Made by a program: the position numbers and the translations under genes. Shown here piece by piece: positions 47,039-56,705 of a stretch of 64,000 nt of DNA (the stretch's first letter is position 1; each line of letters begins with the position of its first letter). Origin of the DNA: Sinorhizobium alkalisoli (lineage in GTDB: Bacteria; Pseudomonadota; Alphaproteobacteria; Rhizobiales; Rhizobiaceae); the NCBI RefSeq assembly GCF_008932245.1, contig NZ_CP034909.1, positions 868,001-932,000 of the forward strand, in the 5' to 3' direction. The notes under the pieces were generated by a model that was given only the letters and a program-made list of their open reading frames with translations, searched no databases and was not told the origin of the DNA.

Positions 47039-48211
47039 TCAGCGCCGCCGTCGTGCCGCCAGACGCAGATAGATTTCCTCCGTCCGGTCGAGCATCTGCT
47101 CAAGCGTGAAGCGGTTCCTGCGGGCTTCTGCCGCGTCGGCGAGCTCTGCATATCTCTCCGGATCGGCGGCGGCGATCATCGCCTTGGCGAGTTGCGAGAC
47201 GTCGTCGCTATTGCCGACGATGAAGCCGTTTTCACCGTGGTCGACAGCGGTGCGCGCGCCGCCGACGTTCGAAATGATGATCGGCCGGGCCGCGGCGACG
47301 GCCTCGAGCATCACATAGGACATCGCCTCGTAGCGGCTCGGCATGACGATGAGGTCGAAGGCGCAGACGGCTTGCGGACCTGTAAATGCCGAGGTGAGGT
47401 GGATGCGGTCCTTCAATCCACTTTCGTCGATGCATTGCCGGAGTTCTTCTTCCGCATCGCCGGAGCCGATCATTACCAGGTGGCTGTTGCCGACCGACCG
47501 GGCGGCGCGCTGAAAGGCTTCGAGCAGGCGCTCCGGCGCCTTCTGGGCTGCCAGCCGGCCGATGAAGCCGTAAACGAACGCATCGGCTGGAATGCCGAGG
47601 CTCGCGCGCACGGTCTTGGCCAGGCCGGGGGAGGGGGCGAGAACGCCGTTGACGATGATCGAAATCCGCGCTTCCGGAAGGCCGAGAGTGAGGGCATGGG
47701 CGCGTTCATCGTCGGAAACCGTTATCAGGTGATCGGTGAAGAACCAGGCGAGCGCCGCTTCGATTGCGCCATAGATGAACCTGCCGCCGCGACCCAGCGT
47801 CGGGTCCATGGTGCGGAATGCGTGCGGCGTGTAGACCCGCGGCACGTGCCGGCCCGGAAGCCTCAGCCGCGTCAGGGCTCCCGCTTTGGAACTGTGGCCG
47901 TGAATGACGTCGAATGGTCCGGCCTCGCGAATGATCCGCTGTATGGCGCGAAAGGCGGGCAGGTCGGAGGGCCCGGGCGCACGATGCATATCGACCGCGT
48001 GCATGGCGGGAAGACCGATCTCCTTCAATTCGCGCAGGAAATCGTCTTCGGCGCGCCGGGGCGAATAGACGGCCTCGACATGGTGGCCGCGCGCATGCAT
48101 GCCGCGGCAGAGATCGAGGAAGTGCCTTCCGGATCCGCCGCCACTCGGCTCGAGGACTTCAAGGAGCCGCAATGGCTTGGCTGCCGGTCTGACGGTCAGA
48201 GACATGCTCAT
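47039..48211 (-). CDS. Glycosyltransferase family 4 of the polysaccharide cluster
   Basis: The 390-residue protein has the GT-B layout: G-G-G-S-G-R-H near the N-terminus, H-G-H-S-S-K-A-G-A-L, Y-G-F-I-G-R-L-A-A-Q-K-A-P-E-R-L in the second domain, and P-S-R-Y-E-A-M-S-Y-V-M-L-E-A for nucleotide-sugar binding. It overlaps the Wzy-like gene by 4 bases. It adds a sugar to the growing repeat unit. Confidence 0.88.
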   Translation of the reverse strand: MSMSLTVRPAAKPLRLLEVLEPSGGGSGRHFLDLCRGMHARGHHVEAVYSPRRAEDDFLRELKEIGLPAMHAVDMHRAPGPSDLPAFRAIQRIIREAGPFDVIHGHSSKAGALTRLRLPGRHVPRVYTPHAFRTMDPTLGRGGRFIYGAIEAALAWFFTDHLITVSDDERAHALTLGLPEARISIIVNGVLAPSPGLAKTVRASLGIPADAFVYGFIGRLAAQKAPERLLEAFQRAARSVGNSHLVMIGSGDAEEELRQCIDESGLKDRIHLTSAFTGPQAVCAFDLIVMPSRYEAMSYVMLEAVAAARPIIISNVGGARTAVDHGENGFIVGNSDDVSQLAKAMIAAADPERYAELADAAEARRNRFTLEQMLDRTEEIYLRLAARRRR

Positions 48212-49452
48212 GCAAGCCTATGGGCGCGCGCTTGCCGCCGGCTGCGATATTCGAGGGCGGCGCATCCCCAGATGACGCCGAGCAGCATGTAGAAATGGCG
48301 CCAGTGATCGGTGTCGATGACGTTGCCGATGCCGACATGGCCGATCAGCGTGATCCAGCTGATCATCAGGTGGGGCTGCCAAGGCCGGTCGAGCAGCAGG
48401 AAACGGAACCCGAGCGAAAGCGTCCAGAGAATCAGCGTCACGTAAGCCGCAAAGCCCAGCCAGCCATAGGATGTCAGGCACTTCAGCCAGATATTGTGCT
48501 CGTCTTCCGGAAAGATCGTGCTGAATACCATGGGGCCGATGCCGAGCGGCTTTTCCATGGACATGAGAAAGCCGATACGGTGGCGCTCGAAGCGGCCGAG
48601 ATGTCCGCCGTCATAGTCCTGCACGAGCTGGGTACGGTTTGAGAAGAGTGACGAAACCTGCTCCGACTGCAGCGCGACCGCCAGGGCCGCCGCAATGAAG
48701 AGGATGCCGCAGAGCGCCAGCACGAGAATTCTGAGGCGGAAGAGGCCGCTTCGCTCCTTCAGAAGCATGATGAAAACGAGGGCGAGGACGCCGAAGAGAT
48801 TGAGTGCCCAGGCCGCCCGCGAAAAGGAGAGGAAAACGCCGAGCGTCAGCACGACGAGCCCGGCAACCTTCAGCGGCGCGCGGCGGATCGGTTGCGTAAG
48901 GAGCCCGTGGAGCAGGTAGAGCACCGGCGCGGCGAGATAGGGCCCGAAGACGTTCGGATCCTGAAATGCGCCCTTTGCCCGATCGTAGAGCGTGAAGCTG
49001 CTCGCCCCGGGAATTGCACCGAAATAGCCGAGAATGCCGAGGAGGGCGGTGACGACCGCCGCCGCCGCCCATGCATCGAAGATCAACCGCAAACGCCGGT
49101 GGCGTTCCTCGATGATGGCGGCGAAGAAGACGGCCGAAAGCGCGAGAAAGCCGGAGACGGCCATATAGATCGGCCCGTCCGAGAGGTCGGCCATCACCGT
49201 TAACGATAGAACGCCGCCGACCATGAAGAGGATGAGTAAGGCGAGCAGGGGGGCAGTGGCGCGCGAAATCCTCAGGCCAAACAGGGCCCAGAGGCCGATC
49301 AGGCCGGTCAGGAACACTTCATAGGGTGCCGGCTCTGCGAGGACGAAGCCAGAGCCGAATACGGCCAGTGCCACCAGGCCGGAGCCGAGGATCGAAATCG
49401 CCGCAAGCTGCGGCCGGAGCACGGCGGGACGGAGAATGCTGGCGGTACTCAA
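48208..49452 (-). CDS. Wzy/O-antigen-ligase-like polysaccharide polymerase
   Basis: The 414-residue protein has about ten to twelve hydrophobic helices and a large periplasmic loop between them (K-E-D/E-H-N-I-W-L-K), matching Wzc-pathway polymerases and O-antigen ligases. ATGA overlaps join it to both neighbours, the GT4 gene and the WcaJ-like gene. It would polymerise or ligate repeat units in the periplasm. Confidence 0.85.
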   Translation of the reverse strand: MSTASILRPAVLRPQLAAISILGSGLVALAVFGSGFVLAEPAPYEVFLTGLIGLWALFGLRISRATAPLLALLILFMVGGVLSLTVMADLSDGPIYMAVSGFLALSAVFFAAIIEERHRRLRLIFDAWAAAAVVTALLGILGYFGAIPGASSFTLYDRAKGAFQDPNVFGPYLAAPVLYLLHGLLTQPIRRAPLKVAGLVVLTLGVFLSFSRAAWALNLFGVLALVFIMLLKERSGLFRLRILVLALCGILFIAAALAVALQSEQVSSLFSNRTQLVQDYDGGHLGRFERHRIGFLMSMEKPLGIGPMVFSTIFPEDEHNIWLKCLTSYGWLGFAAYVTLILWTLSLGFRFLLLDRPWQPHLMISWITLIGHVGIGNVIDTDHWRHFYMLLGVIWGCAALEYRSRRQARAHRLA

Positions 49453-51011
49453 TACGCGTTTTCCGTGTTGAGCAGGCGCATCGGCGTCAGAAATAGGATC
49501 TTCAGGTCGAGGAAGAGCGACCAGTTCTCGATGTAATAGAGGTCGAAGGCCGTGCGAAAGCGGATCTTCTCGTCATTGTCGACTTCGCCGCGCCAGCCGT
49601 TGATCTGCGCCCAACCGGTCACGCCGGGTTTGACGCGATGGCGGGCAAAATAGCCTTCGACGACATCCGAATAGATGCGGTCCTGCGTCTGCGCGTGAAC
49701 TGCATGCGGGCGCGGGCCGACCAGCGAGAGCTCGCCTTTCAGCACGTTGAAGATCTGCGGCAGCTCGTCGATCGAGGATTTGCGCAGAAAGCGGCCCACC
49801 GGCGTCACGCGCGGATCGCCCTTGGTGACGGCGTTGCGCGCGGTCGGATCGCTCAGATGCGTGTACATCGAGCGGAACTTATAGACTTCGATGATCTCGT
49901 TGTTGAAGCCGTGTCGCTTCTGCTTGAAGATGATCGGGCCCGGCGAGGTGAGCTTCACGGCGACGGCCGCCCCGAGCATTACCGGCCAGAGCATCGCGAG
50001 CGCGACCAGGCTGAAGAAGACATCGAAGCATCGCTTGGCGACGGAATCCCAATCGGCGATCGGCTTGTCGAAGATGTCGAGCATCGGCACCTTTCCGACA
50101 TGGGAATAGCTGCGGGGGCGGAAGCGCAGATTGTTGGCATGGGCGGCAAGGCGTATGTCGACCGGCAGCACCCAAAGTTTCCTCAGCAGCGTGAGGATGC
50201 GGTCTTCCGCCGTCAGCGGCAGCGAGAAGATCAGCATGTCGATGCGGGCCATCCGTGCGAACTCGACGAGTTCGTCGACGGTGCCAAGCTTCGGATAGCC
50301 GGCGATGACATTCGGCGAGCGGCGCTCGTCCCGGTCGTCGAAAATGCCGCAAATTCGGATGTCGTTATCGGGCTGATGCTCGATCGTGCGGATCAGTTCC
50401 TTTGCCGGTGCACCGCCGCCGATGATGACGGCGCGGCGTTCCATCGTGCCGTTACGAGACCAATGCTTGACCGAATAGGCGATGAAGGCGCGTTCGGCGA
50501 CGAGGAACAGCACGCCTGCGGCGAACCAGCCGCCGACCCAGACACGGGAATAGAGATGGCCCGATTTCAGGAAGAACAGAGTCAATGCGATTACGCCGAA
50601 GGCGCCGGTCCAGGCGCCAAGGATGCGGGGCATCATCCGCAGCCATGCCCTGAGGGCAGGCACCTGATAGGCATCGGCGAGTTGCATGGTGATGACCGCA
50701 AAGGCCGAGCCGCCGGTCAGAATAGCAATATACACCGGCAGGTCTGCAAGCGATGGGCCGACATATTGCGTATTGATCGCATAGCCAATGGCGAAGAGGG
50801 CGCAAAAGTCCAGGAGCCGAATCAGGCCAATCATCATGGCGGGCGAATAGGTGTCGGCGCGAAACTGAAGCGCTATCTGACGGGCCAGCGGATTGAGCCC
50901 GGCTGGAGCCTTTTCCGCCTGTGTCGCTTCGCGGTCGATCGTGGCGATCGTTGACACCTTTTTGCGAAGCGCTTCTGCGTCGAAGCTTTCGGTCCCGTCA
51001 AACTGATTCAT
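49449..51011 (-). CDS. WcaJ-type initiating sugar-phosphate transferase
   Basis: The 520-residue protein has N-terminal membrane helices and a Rossmann-like middle domain (V-I-I-G-G-G-A-P-A-K-E-L). A bacterial sugar transferase C-terminus follows, with K-R-C-F-D-V-F-F-S-L, K-F-R-S-M, D-E-L-P-Q-I-F-N-V-L-K-G-E-L-S-L-V-G-P-R-P and V-K-P-G-V-T-G-W-A-Q. It loads the first sugar phosphate onto undecaprenyl phosphate. The start is ATG 51011. Confidence 0.92.
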   Translation of the reverse strand: MNQFDGTESFDAEALRKKVSTIATIDREATQAEKAPAGLNPLARQIALQFRADTYSPAMMIGLIRLLDFCALFAIGYAINTQYVGPSLADLPVYIAILTGGSAFAVITMQLADAYQVPALRAWLRMMPRILGAWTGAFGVIALTLFFLKSGHLYSRVWVGGWFAAGVLFLVAERAFIAYSVKHWSRNGTMERRAVIIGGGAPAKELIRTIEHQPDNDIRICGIFDDRDERRSPNVIAGYPKLGTVDELVEFARMARIDMLIFSLPLTAEDRILTLLRKLWVLPVDIRLAAHANNLRFRPRSYSHVGKVPMLDIFDKPIADWDSVAKRCFDVFFSLVALAMLWPVMLGAAVAVKLTSPGPIIFKQKRHGFNNEIIEVYKFRSMYTHLSDPTARNAVTKGDPRVTPVGRFLRKSSIDELPQIFNVLKGELSLVGPRPHAVHAQTQDRIYSDVVEGYFARHRVKPGVTGWAQINGWRGEVDNDEKIRFRTAFDLYYIENWSLFLDLKILFLTPMRLLNTENAY

Positions 51012-51161
51012 AGTCTCTATCCGGCGCTTACTCCTGCTGCATGTCTCCTTAAATCGATCTCGATCTTGGGATGAAGACACGCAGCACTTCCAGGTGCTGC
51101 AGCGATCTTTATGGATGCGCGGCGCTGGGTTTCGGGATAGCAGAAAGCCACTAAGAAACGC

Positions 51162-52334
51162 TTACGTCGTGCGAAGCCGCGCGTCTGCGTAGAGGGCTTC
51201 TTCCGTAAGCTCGCGATAGAGCTGCATAATGCGGTGGGCCATGGTCGAGGCCGAGAAGCGCATCCTGATCCGCTCGGGGTCCGGCATCGTCCGGTCGGCC
51301 CAACCCTCGTCGTCGGCAATTTCGGCCATAAGCTGGCCGAGTGCATGCGCGTCGCCCGGCTCGACAAGCGCCGGACTGTCGGCGCCCAGAACCTCCGGAA
51401 TTCCCCCGACGCGAGTCGCGACCACCGGCCGTCGCGCCGCAAGGGCCTCGAGAAGAAGATAGGGCATAGCCTCCGCGCGCGAGGGAATGACGACGGTCCG
51501 GGCGAGCGACAACGCCGTGCGGGTTGCCATTGCGGGAAGCAGCCTGAGGCGATCCCCAAGCCCCATGCGCGATGCCATTTCCTCATATTGCCGCTGCTGC
51601 GGACCATCGCCGATCATCAGCGCCGAGAGGCGCCGTCCCGTCAGGCGTTCGGCCCGTTCAAAGGCCGCTATAAACAGATCGGGACCCTTGAGGTCCCGCA
51701 TCATGCCGATAAAGACGAAGTCGGCCATGTCCGGCCTCGTCTCGACCGGCACGAATTCAGCGTCGTCGACGCCGTTGTGGACAAGTTCGCTGCGGCCCTG
51801 CGGGCGGCCAATCTTCGCGAAATAAGTCTGGCGTTCGAAGTCGCAGACGAAGACCAAGGCGTCAGTCAGGCGCTCCTGCAAGCGCTCCAGCCGGAAGATC
51901 GCGGCACCCGTCAGCGACTTCCGGGGGTAGTGCAGGGTGCCGCCATGCGGCGAATAGAGGCGGGCTACGCGATACTTGTTGACCCGCAGGGCTGAACCGA
52001 TGATGCGTGCGAGCGCGCCACCCTTGGCGCCGTGCCCGTGCAGCACATCCGGTTGCAAACGTCTGATTTCCTTGTAACTGCGCCATAGGAGCCGGACATC
52101 CGAGAGTCCCACGGCGCGATCTATCGGTGTGCGGATGATGCCGAGAGCCAGATGCGGACGCACCGCCTCGAAGAGAGCGTCCTCATGGGCACCGCCGGTG
52201 GTGCTGTCGCAGAAGATTCCGACTTCATGGCCGGCGCGCGCATGGGCTTCCGCGAGATCGCGCACGTGGCGGAAAATCCCGCCGATCGGCGACCTGAAAC
52301 AATGGATGATGCGCAGGGGGCGTTCGCTCCGCAT
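51162..52334 (-). CDS. Glycosyltransferase family 4
   Basis: The 390-residue protein starts at ATG 52334, 5 bases after the stop of the export lipoprotein. It has the GT-B pattern: I-G-G-I-F-R-H-V-R-D-L near the N-terminus, L-H-G-H-G-A-K-G-G, F-I-G-M-M-R-D-L-K-G-P-D and S-R-A-E-A-M-P-Y-L-L-L-E-A. It is a second sugar-adding step of the cluster. Confidence 0.9.
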   Translation of the reverse strand: MRSERPLRIIHCFRSPIGGIFRHVRDLAEAHARAGHEVGIFCDSTTGGAHEDALFEAVRPHLALGIIRTPIDRAVGLSDVRLLWRSYKEIRRLQPDVLHGHGAKGGALARIIGSALRVNKYRVARLYSPHGGTLHYPRKSLTGAAIFRLERLQERLTDALVFVCDFERQTYFAKIGRPQGRSELVHNGVDDAEFVPVETRPDMADFVFIGMMRDLKGPDLFIAAFERAERLTGRRLSALMIGDGPQQRQYEEMASRMGLGDRLRLLPAMATRTALSLARTVVIPSRAEAMPYLLLEALAARRPVVATRVGGIPEVLGADSPALVEPGDAHALGQLMAEIADDEGWADRTMPDPERIRMRFSASTMAHRIMQLYRELTEEALYADARLRTT

Positions 52335-52339
52335 CGGTT

Positions 52340-52915
52340 TCAGAACAGCCGTTCGCGAACATAGATCGTGTCGCCCGCCAGCACCGGATCGGTGATCGGC
52401 ACCCGGCCAGTGATGATGCGGCCGTTGATCTTGCGGGTGATATCGGCACTCCCCTGGTTGGCGCGCGGCGTGAAGCCGCCGGCAACCGCGATTGCGTTCT
52501 GCACCGTCATGCCCGGCACATAGGCATATTGGCCGGCCTGGCCCACCTCGCCCATGATAAAGACGGAACGGTACCGGTCGACCTCGATCGTCACGTCCGG
52601 ATCGCGTAGGTATCCCTGACGCAACTTGGCGGCGATCATGCCCTCGAGCTCCGGCAGCGTATGGCCGCGCGTGGGCACCGCGCCGATCAGCGGGAAGGCG
52701 ACGTAGCCGGCCTGATCGACCGTATAGGTGCCGCTGAGTGCCGCCTGCTCGAAGACATTGATGCGCAGCCGGTCGCCGCTGTCCAGCCGGTAGGGCTGGA
52801 TGGTCGCCTCGCTGAAGGCTTTGGGTGCCGGCTGATAGCTCGTGCATGCGCTTGCGAGCACCGACAAGAGTGCCACGGCGAAAGCGCGCGCTGTCTTTTT
52901 ACCTGCGGTCGACAT
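52340..52915 (-). CDS. Polysaccharide export lipoprotein (Wza/ExoF type)
   Basis: The 191-residue protein has a lipoprotein signal (L-L-S-V-L-A-S-A-C). A Poly_export domain (Y-R-L-D-S-G-D-R-L-R-I-N-V-F) and an SLBB-type domain (V-F-I-M-G-E-V-G-Q-A-G-Q-Y) follow. It is shorter than full-length Wza. It probably forms part of the outer-membrane export channel. Confidence 0.9.
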   Translation of the reverse strand: MSTAGKKTARAFAVALLSVLASACTSYQPAPKAFSEATIQPYRLDSGDRLRINVFEQAALSGTYTVDQAGYVAFPLIGAVPTRGHTLPELEGMIAAKLRQGYLRDPDVTIEVDRYRSVFIMGEVGQAGQYAYVPGMTVQNAIAVAGGFTPRANQGSADITRKINGRIITGRVPITDPVLAGDTIYVRERLF

Positions 52916-53121
52916 GCGGGTTTGAGCTCCAGGGAAATCACCTCTCTGGCGCCGTTATCGATCCGTTAGGGTTAATAGCCGGTAAACTCGTGACGGAAAT
53001 CGCCTGTCCTGGCAGCGCCGAGCCGCAGGGGGTACACTGCCTGGTTGCGCGCGGCATTAACCGTTGCGTTACCATGTCCCTTTACCTTCGCGGCGGAATG
53101 AAAAACTCGTGGAGTTGGGAC

Positions 53122-55266
53122 ATGTCGGGCATCGGCGGCGGACATGAGGATGTGGATATCGACCTCGGCGGCCTGTTCCGCGCCGTGTGGCAGCGTCGCT
53201 CCCGTGTTGTCCTAGCAACCTTAGGCGCGGCGGCCGTCGCCTTTGCCGCCGCGAAGATGATCGCTCCCCAATATGAAAGCGAAACGCGCGTCCTGATCGA
53301 GTCGCGCGAACCCGAGTTCAGCGGTGCGGGGCAGCTCCCCCAGAGTGGTTCGGACAGGATCTTCGACGAGTCCGGCATTGCGAGCCAGGTTCAGGTCCTT
53401 CGCTCCGCCGACCTGATCAAGCAGGTCGCACGCAACATGAAGCTGCACGAGTTGGAAGAGTTCGATCCCTCAGCGCACCCGTCGGCACTTTCCGATCTGC
53501 TGGTCATGCTCCGGATGAAGAAAAATCCCCTCGAGTTACCGCCCGAAGAGCGGATTCTAAGGGAGTTCAATTCCAAGCTGCAGGTCTATCAGGTGGAAAA
53601 ATCCCGTGTGATCGCGATCGCCTTCACGTCGAAGGACCCGAAGCTCGCCGCAGCCATTCCGAACGAGATGGCGAAGGTCTACCTGTCGCTGCAGAGCGGT
53701 GCGAAACTCGATTCCAATTCGGAGGCGAGCCGCTGGCTGGAGCCGGAAATCGCCAATCTGCGCGAAAAAGTGCGCGAGGCGGAGGCGAAGGTTGCCGCCT
53801 ATCGTGCCGAGTCCGGCCTGCTGCCGACCAGTGAGACGGAGAATTTTGCAACGCGCCAGCTGAGCGATATTTCCGCCGAGCTTGCGCGTGTACGCGGCGA
53901 GAGAGCCAACGCCGCCGCCCGCGCGGAAGGGGTGCGCGCGGCGCTCGCCGACGGCCGCGCTGTCGACACGCTTGCCGATATCGTCGGGTCGCCGATGATC
54001 CAGCGGCTGAAGGAAAGCAAGGCCGCCCTTGAGGCGCAGATCGCAGACGTCTCCACATCGCTGCTTGATGGCCACCCGCGGCTCAAGGGGCTGAGGTCGC
54101 AGCTCGAAGGCATCGAAGCGCAGATTCGTTCTGAAACGCGCAAGATCCTCGCCAGCCTCGATAACGAAGCGAAGGTCGGGCAATTGCGCGAACAGCAATT
54201 GGTGCAGCAGCTGAATTCGCTGAAAGCCCAATCGGCTCAGGCCGGCGAGGAGGAGGTGGGCCTGCGCGCCCTGGAGCGCGAGGCCGCCGCGCAGCGGCAG
54301 CTGCTCGAGACCTATCTGGTTCGCTACCGCGAAGCGACCTCGCGCAGCGTCGCCAATGCGACCCCCGCCGATGCGCGGGTGATCTCGAACGCCGTCATTC
54401 CCGCCCTCGCGAGTTTCCCAAAGGTCATTCCGATCACCATTGTTGCGGCTTTTGCGAGTTTTCTGGTGAGCTGTGTCGTGATTATGCTCGCCGAGCTCTT
54501 CAGCGGCCGGGCCCTAAGGCCGACGTCGGTCGCCACCCCGACGGTTGCAGAGCCTGCACCGGCAAGCGCGGCACCCGAAAGCGCAAGCAACGTCCCCTAC
54601 GAGGCATCCGTTGCCGCGGTTGAGCCGCAGTCGGGAAAAGAAAGGGAGGTTCGGGAGCCAAATGCAGCAGAGCAGGATTTCTCGATCGAATCCGTTGCCG
54701 ATCATCTTCTCGGCCATGGCGTCAGGGTTGCGGTTTCGGTCTCGCCGGGTGGCGACGAGGGGTCGATGGCCGCGGTGATGCTGGTGCGCCTGCTGGCGGA
54801 AGCGGAACAGAAGGTCGTGCTGATCGACTTTTCCGGTTCGGTCTGCCCGACTCGGCTGATGGCGCAATCACCGCATCTGCCCGGCATTACCGACCTGCTT
54901 GCGGGCGAGGTCGCCTTCAGCGAGACGATCCATGCGGACCGCTTCTCGGATGCGCATGTCATCCCGCGCGGCGAGGCGGATCCTCGGATGGCCATGCGCG
55001 GCATCGAGCGCCTGCAAATGATCGTCGATGCGCTTACCAACGCCTACGACCTGGTGCTCATCGAATGCGGCCAGGCAGATGCGGAGGCTGTCGCCAAGGT
55101 GGCTCGCCGCGAGGGCACCGAGATCATTCTCTCCGCTCCCTCCGTCAGCGAAGAGAAGATCGTCGAAGAGCTCACCCGCTTTGGCCAGGCCGGCTATCGC
55201 GACATCGTGCTGATGACCGGGGCCGGCCGGCCGGGGCCGGACTTCCCCGACCGCCGGGCGGCGTGA
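53122..55266 (+). CDS. Wzc/ExoP-like copolymerase with degenerate kinase domain
   Basis: From ATG 53122 (after GGAG) the protein has 714 residues. It has a Wzz domain with two membrane helices, a long coiled coil, and a C-terminal BY-kinase-like domain. The Walker A position reads S541-P-G-G-D-E-G-S with no Lys, and there is no Tyr-rich tail. Walker A'-like V-V-L-I-D-F-S remains. It would control chain length and export but may lack kinase activity. Confidence 0.88.
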   Translation: MSGIGGGHEDVDIDLGGLFRAVWQRRSRVVLATLGAAAVAFAAAKMIAPQYESETRVLIESREPEFSGAGQLPQSGSDRIFDESGIASQVQVLRSADLIKQVARNMKLHELEEFDPSAHPSALSDLLVMLRMKKNPLELPPEERILREFNSKLQVYQVEKSRVIAIAFTSKDPKLAAAIPNEMAKVYLSLQSGAKLDSNSEASRWLEPEIANLREKVREAEAKVAAYRAESGLLPTSETENFATRQLSDISAELARVRGERANAAARAEGVRAALADGRAVDTLADIVGSPMIQRLKESKAALEAQIADVSTSLLDGHPRLKGLRSQLEGIEAQIRSETRKILASLDNEAKVGQLREQQLVQQLNSLKAQSAQAGEEEVGLRALEREAAAQRQLLETYLVRYREATSRSVANATPADARVISNAVIPALASFPKVIPITIVAAFASFLVSCVVIMLAELFSGRALRPTSVATPTVAEPAPASAAPESASNVPYEASVAAVEPQSGKEREVREPNAAEQDFSIESVADHLLGHGVRVAVSVSPGGDEGSMAAVMLVRLLAEAEQKVVLIDFSGSVCPTRLMAQSPHLPGITDLLAGEVAFSETIHADRFSDAHVIPRGEADPRMAMRGIERLQMIVDALTNAYDLVLIECGQADAEAVAKVARREGTEIILSAPSVSEEKIVEELTRFGQAGYRDIVLMTGAGRPGPDFPDRRAA

Positions 55267-55296
55267 GCGTGCCCGGGCCAGGGCCCGCGGGCAGCT

Positions 55297-56553
55297 TCAA
55301 TCCTCTGCGCCTGGGCCCTGTTGCCAGCGGCGACGCTGCCGCTGCAGGAACCCGTAAGCCCTCTCATTGGCCTTGATGGTTCGTTTGGCGCGGGTCATCG
55401 CCCGGTACAGGCTGGCTGCCAGAAAACCGCGCGGCGTTAGGGGTAGGACGATGTCGCGGAGCGAGGTCTTGATCGTGCACCATGACCGCTTGTAGCGCTG
55501 GTCGCCGATGCCGAAATCGAAGAGCTTCACCCCTTCGCCACAAAGACGCTCGATCGTGCGGTAGAACAGCAACTCTCCGGGGCTGCTGTCGGCCGCGACC
55601 CCATCGTCGATCGAGCCGAACTGGCAGATGACGTGGTCGCCTTTGCGCAGCAGGCCGGAGATGGCGATGATCTTGCCCTGGTACTCGCCTTTCAGGCCTA
55701 TCGCATCGAGCTCGAAGAGGCCGCCGGTCTGGCGATCGACCAGGGCGTGGAAGAAGGCGCGCGTCGCCGCATCGCTGAACACGTCCGGCAGGCCCAGCGC
55801 GGCGAAGCGCGAGGCCTTCTGCTGGAAGAATGTTTCCAGAAGGGCGTGCGCTTGCGGTGACTGGCGGGCGGTGATGTAGTCGTAGCCACCCATTTCGGCG
55901 AGACGCTTTTCAGAGGTGCGCATCTTCTTGCGGCGGCGCTTCGCATTGAGTTGCGTGAGCGTGGCCTCCATGCCGTGAAGGAGAGGCAACTGAAAGGATG
56001 CGTTCGGATGGGTGATGCCAGGCAATGCCGAGAAGGGATTGAGTACGCCGCGCCACTTCGCAGGCATTCTCTCGAGCCTCACGACGTCGGCAAATGGACG
56101 GAGCTGGCGCATGCCGTCGGTCAGAGCGCGGACCAGTTCGACGCGCGGCACGGGCTCGAGGTCTGCGAACACACCGGTGTTCAGATTGCTGTGTTCGGAA
56201 CCGATCAGACGGGCTGTGCGAACGAGACCCCGCTCAACGGCGAAGGGCAGAATGAACATGGGCTTCTGGCCGCAGGCGCCGCGGATCACCACGACGCGGT
56301 GAGTGTGTGTCCTACTCCAGGCCACGCACCAGTCGAAGCTCTGGTGCAGCGAATTGCGGCTGTTCTCATCCAGCGCTCGCCACTCCGCCTCGAGCTCGTC
56401 CAGCTCAAGATGCAGCGAGACCGTGATCCGGACCATATTGGGGGATTCGATCGCCTGGTGTGGCCTGCAGGGCTGGGCGGCGTTCGGCGGGGGGAGGGTG
56501 AGATCGAGATTGGCCATGTCTTCAACGTGATCCGCATACGGGGGTGATGCCAT
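55297..56553 (-). CDS. GNAT-type acyltransferase (BcsL/CelD-like)
   Basis: The 418-residue protein resembles CelD/BcsL acetyltransferases: E-W-R-A-L-D-E-N near residue 55, L-R-K-G-D-H-V-I-C-Q-F-G-S, and F-D-F-G-I-G-D-Q-R-Y-K-R-S-W. It starts at ATG 56553 with AGGAGG upstream. It likely acylates sugars of the exopolysaccharide. Confidence 0.82.
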   Translation of the reverse strand: MASPPYADHVEDMANLDLTLPPPNAAQPCRPHQAIESPNMVRITVSLHLELDELEAEWRALDENSRNSLHQSFDWCVAWSRTHTHRVVVIRGACGQKPMFILPFAVERGLVRTARLIGSEHSNLNTGVFADLEPVPRVELVRALTDGMRQLRPFADVVRLERMPAKWRGVLNPFSALPGITHPNASFQLPLLHGMEATLTQLNAKRRRKKMRTSEKRLAEMGGYDYITARQSPQAHALLETFFQQKASRFAALGLPDVFSDAATRAFFHALVDRQTGGLFELDAIGLKGEYQGKIIAISGLLRKGDHVICQFGSIDDGVAADSSPGELLFYRTIERLCGEGVKLFDFGIGDQRYKRSWCTIKTSLRDIVLPLTPRGFLAASLYRAMTRAKRTIKANERAYGFLQRQRRRWQQGPGAED

Positions 56554-56705
56554 TCAAGCGCAAAATCCTCCTATGCCGGATTAATCTCGCGGGCGGGCGG
56601 GGGCTGATCGCGCAATGCGGTTAGCAAAGGGTGAAATGTGGCTGTTTAAAAAGCGTCTCGCCGCGTTACATGGGACTACGATTGCGGGGGAGCGAGAAAC
56701 CAGTG

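Noticed and set aside
46967..48292. 441-residue plus-strand open frame
   Set aside because: It is antisense to a GT4 glycosyltransferase with all expected motifs.
49638..50954. 438-residue plus-strand open frame
   Set aside because: It is antisense to the WcaJ-like transferase, which has clear sugar-transferase motifs.
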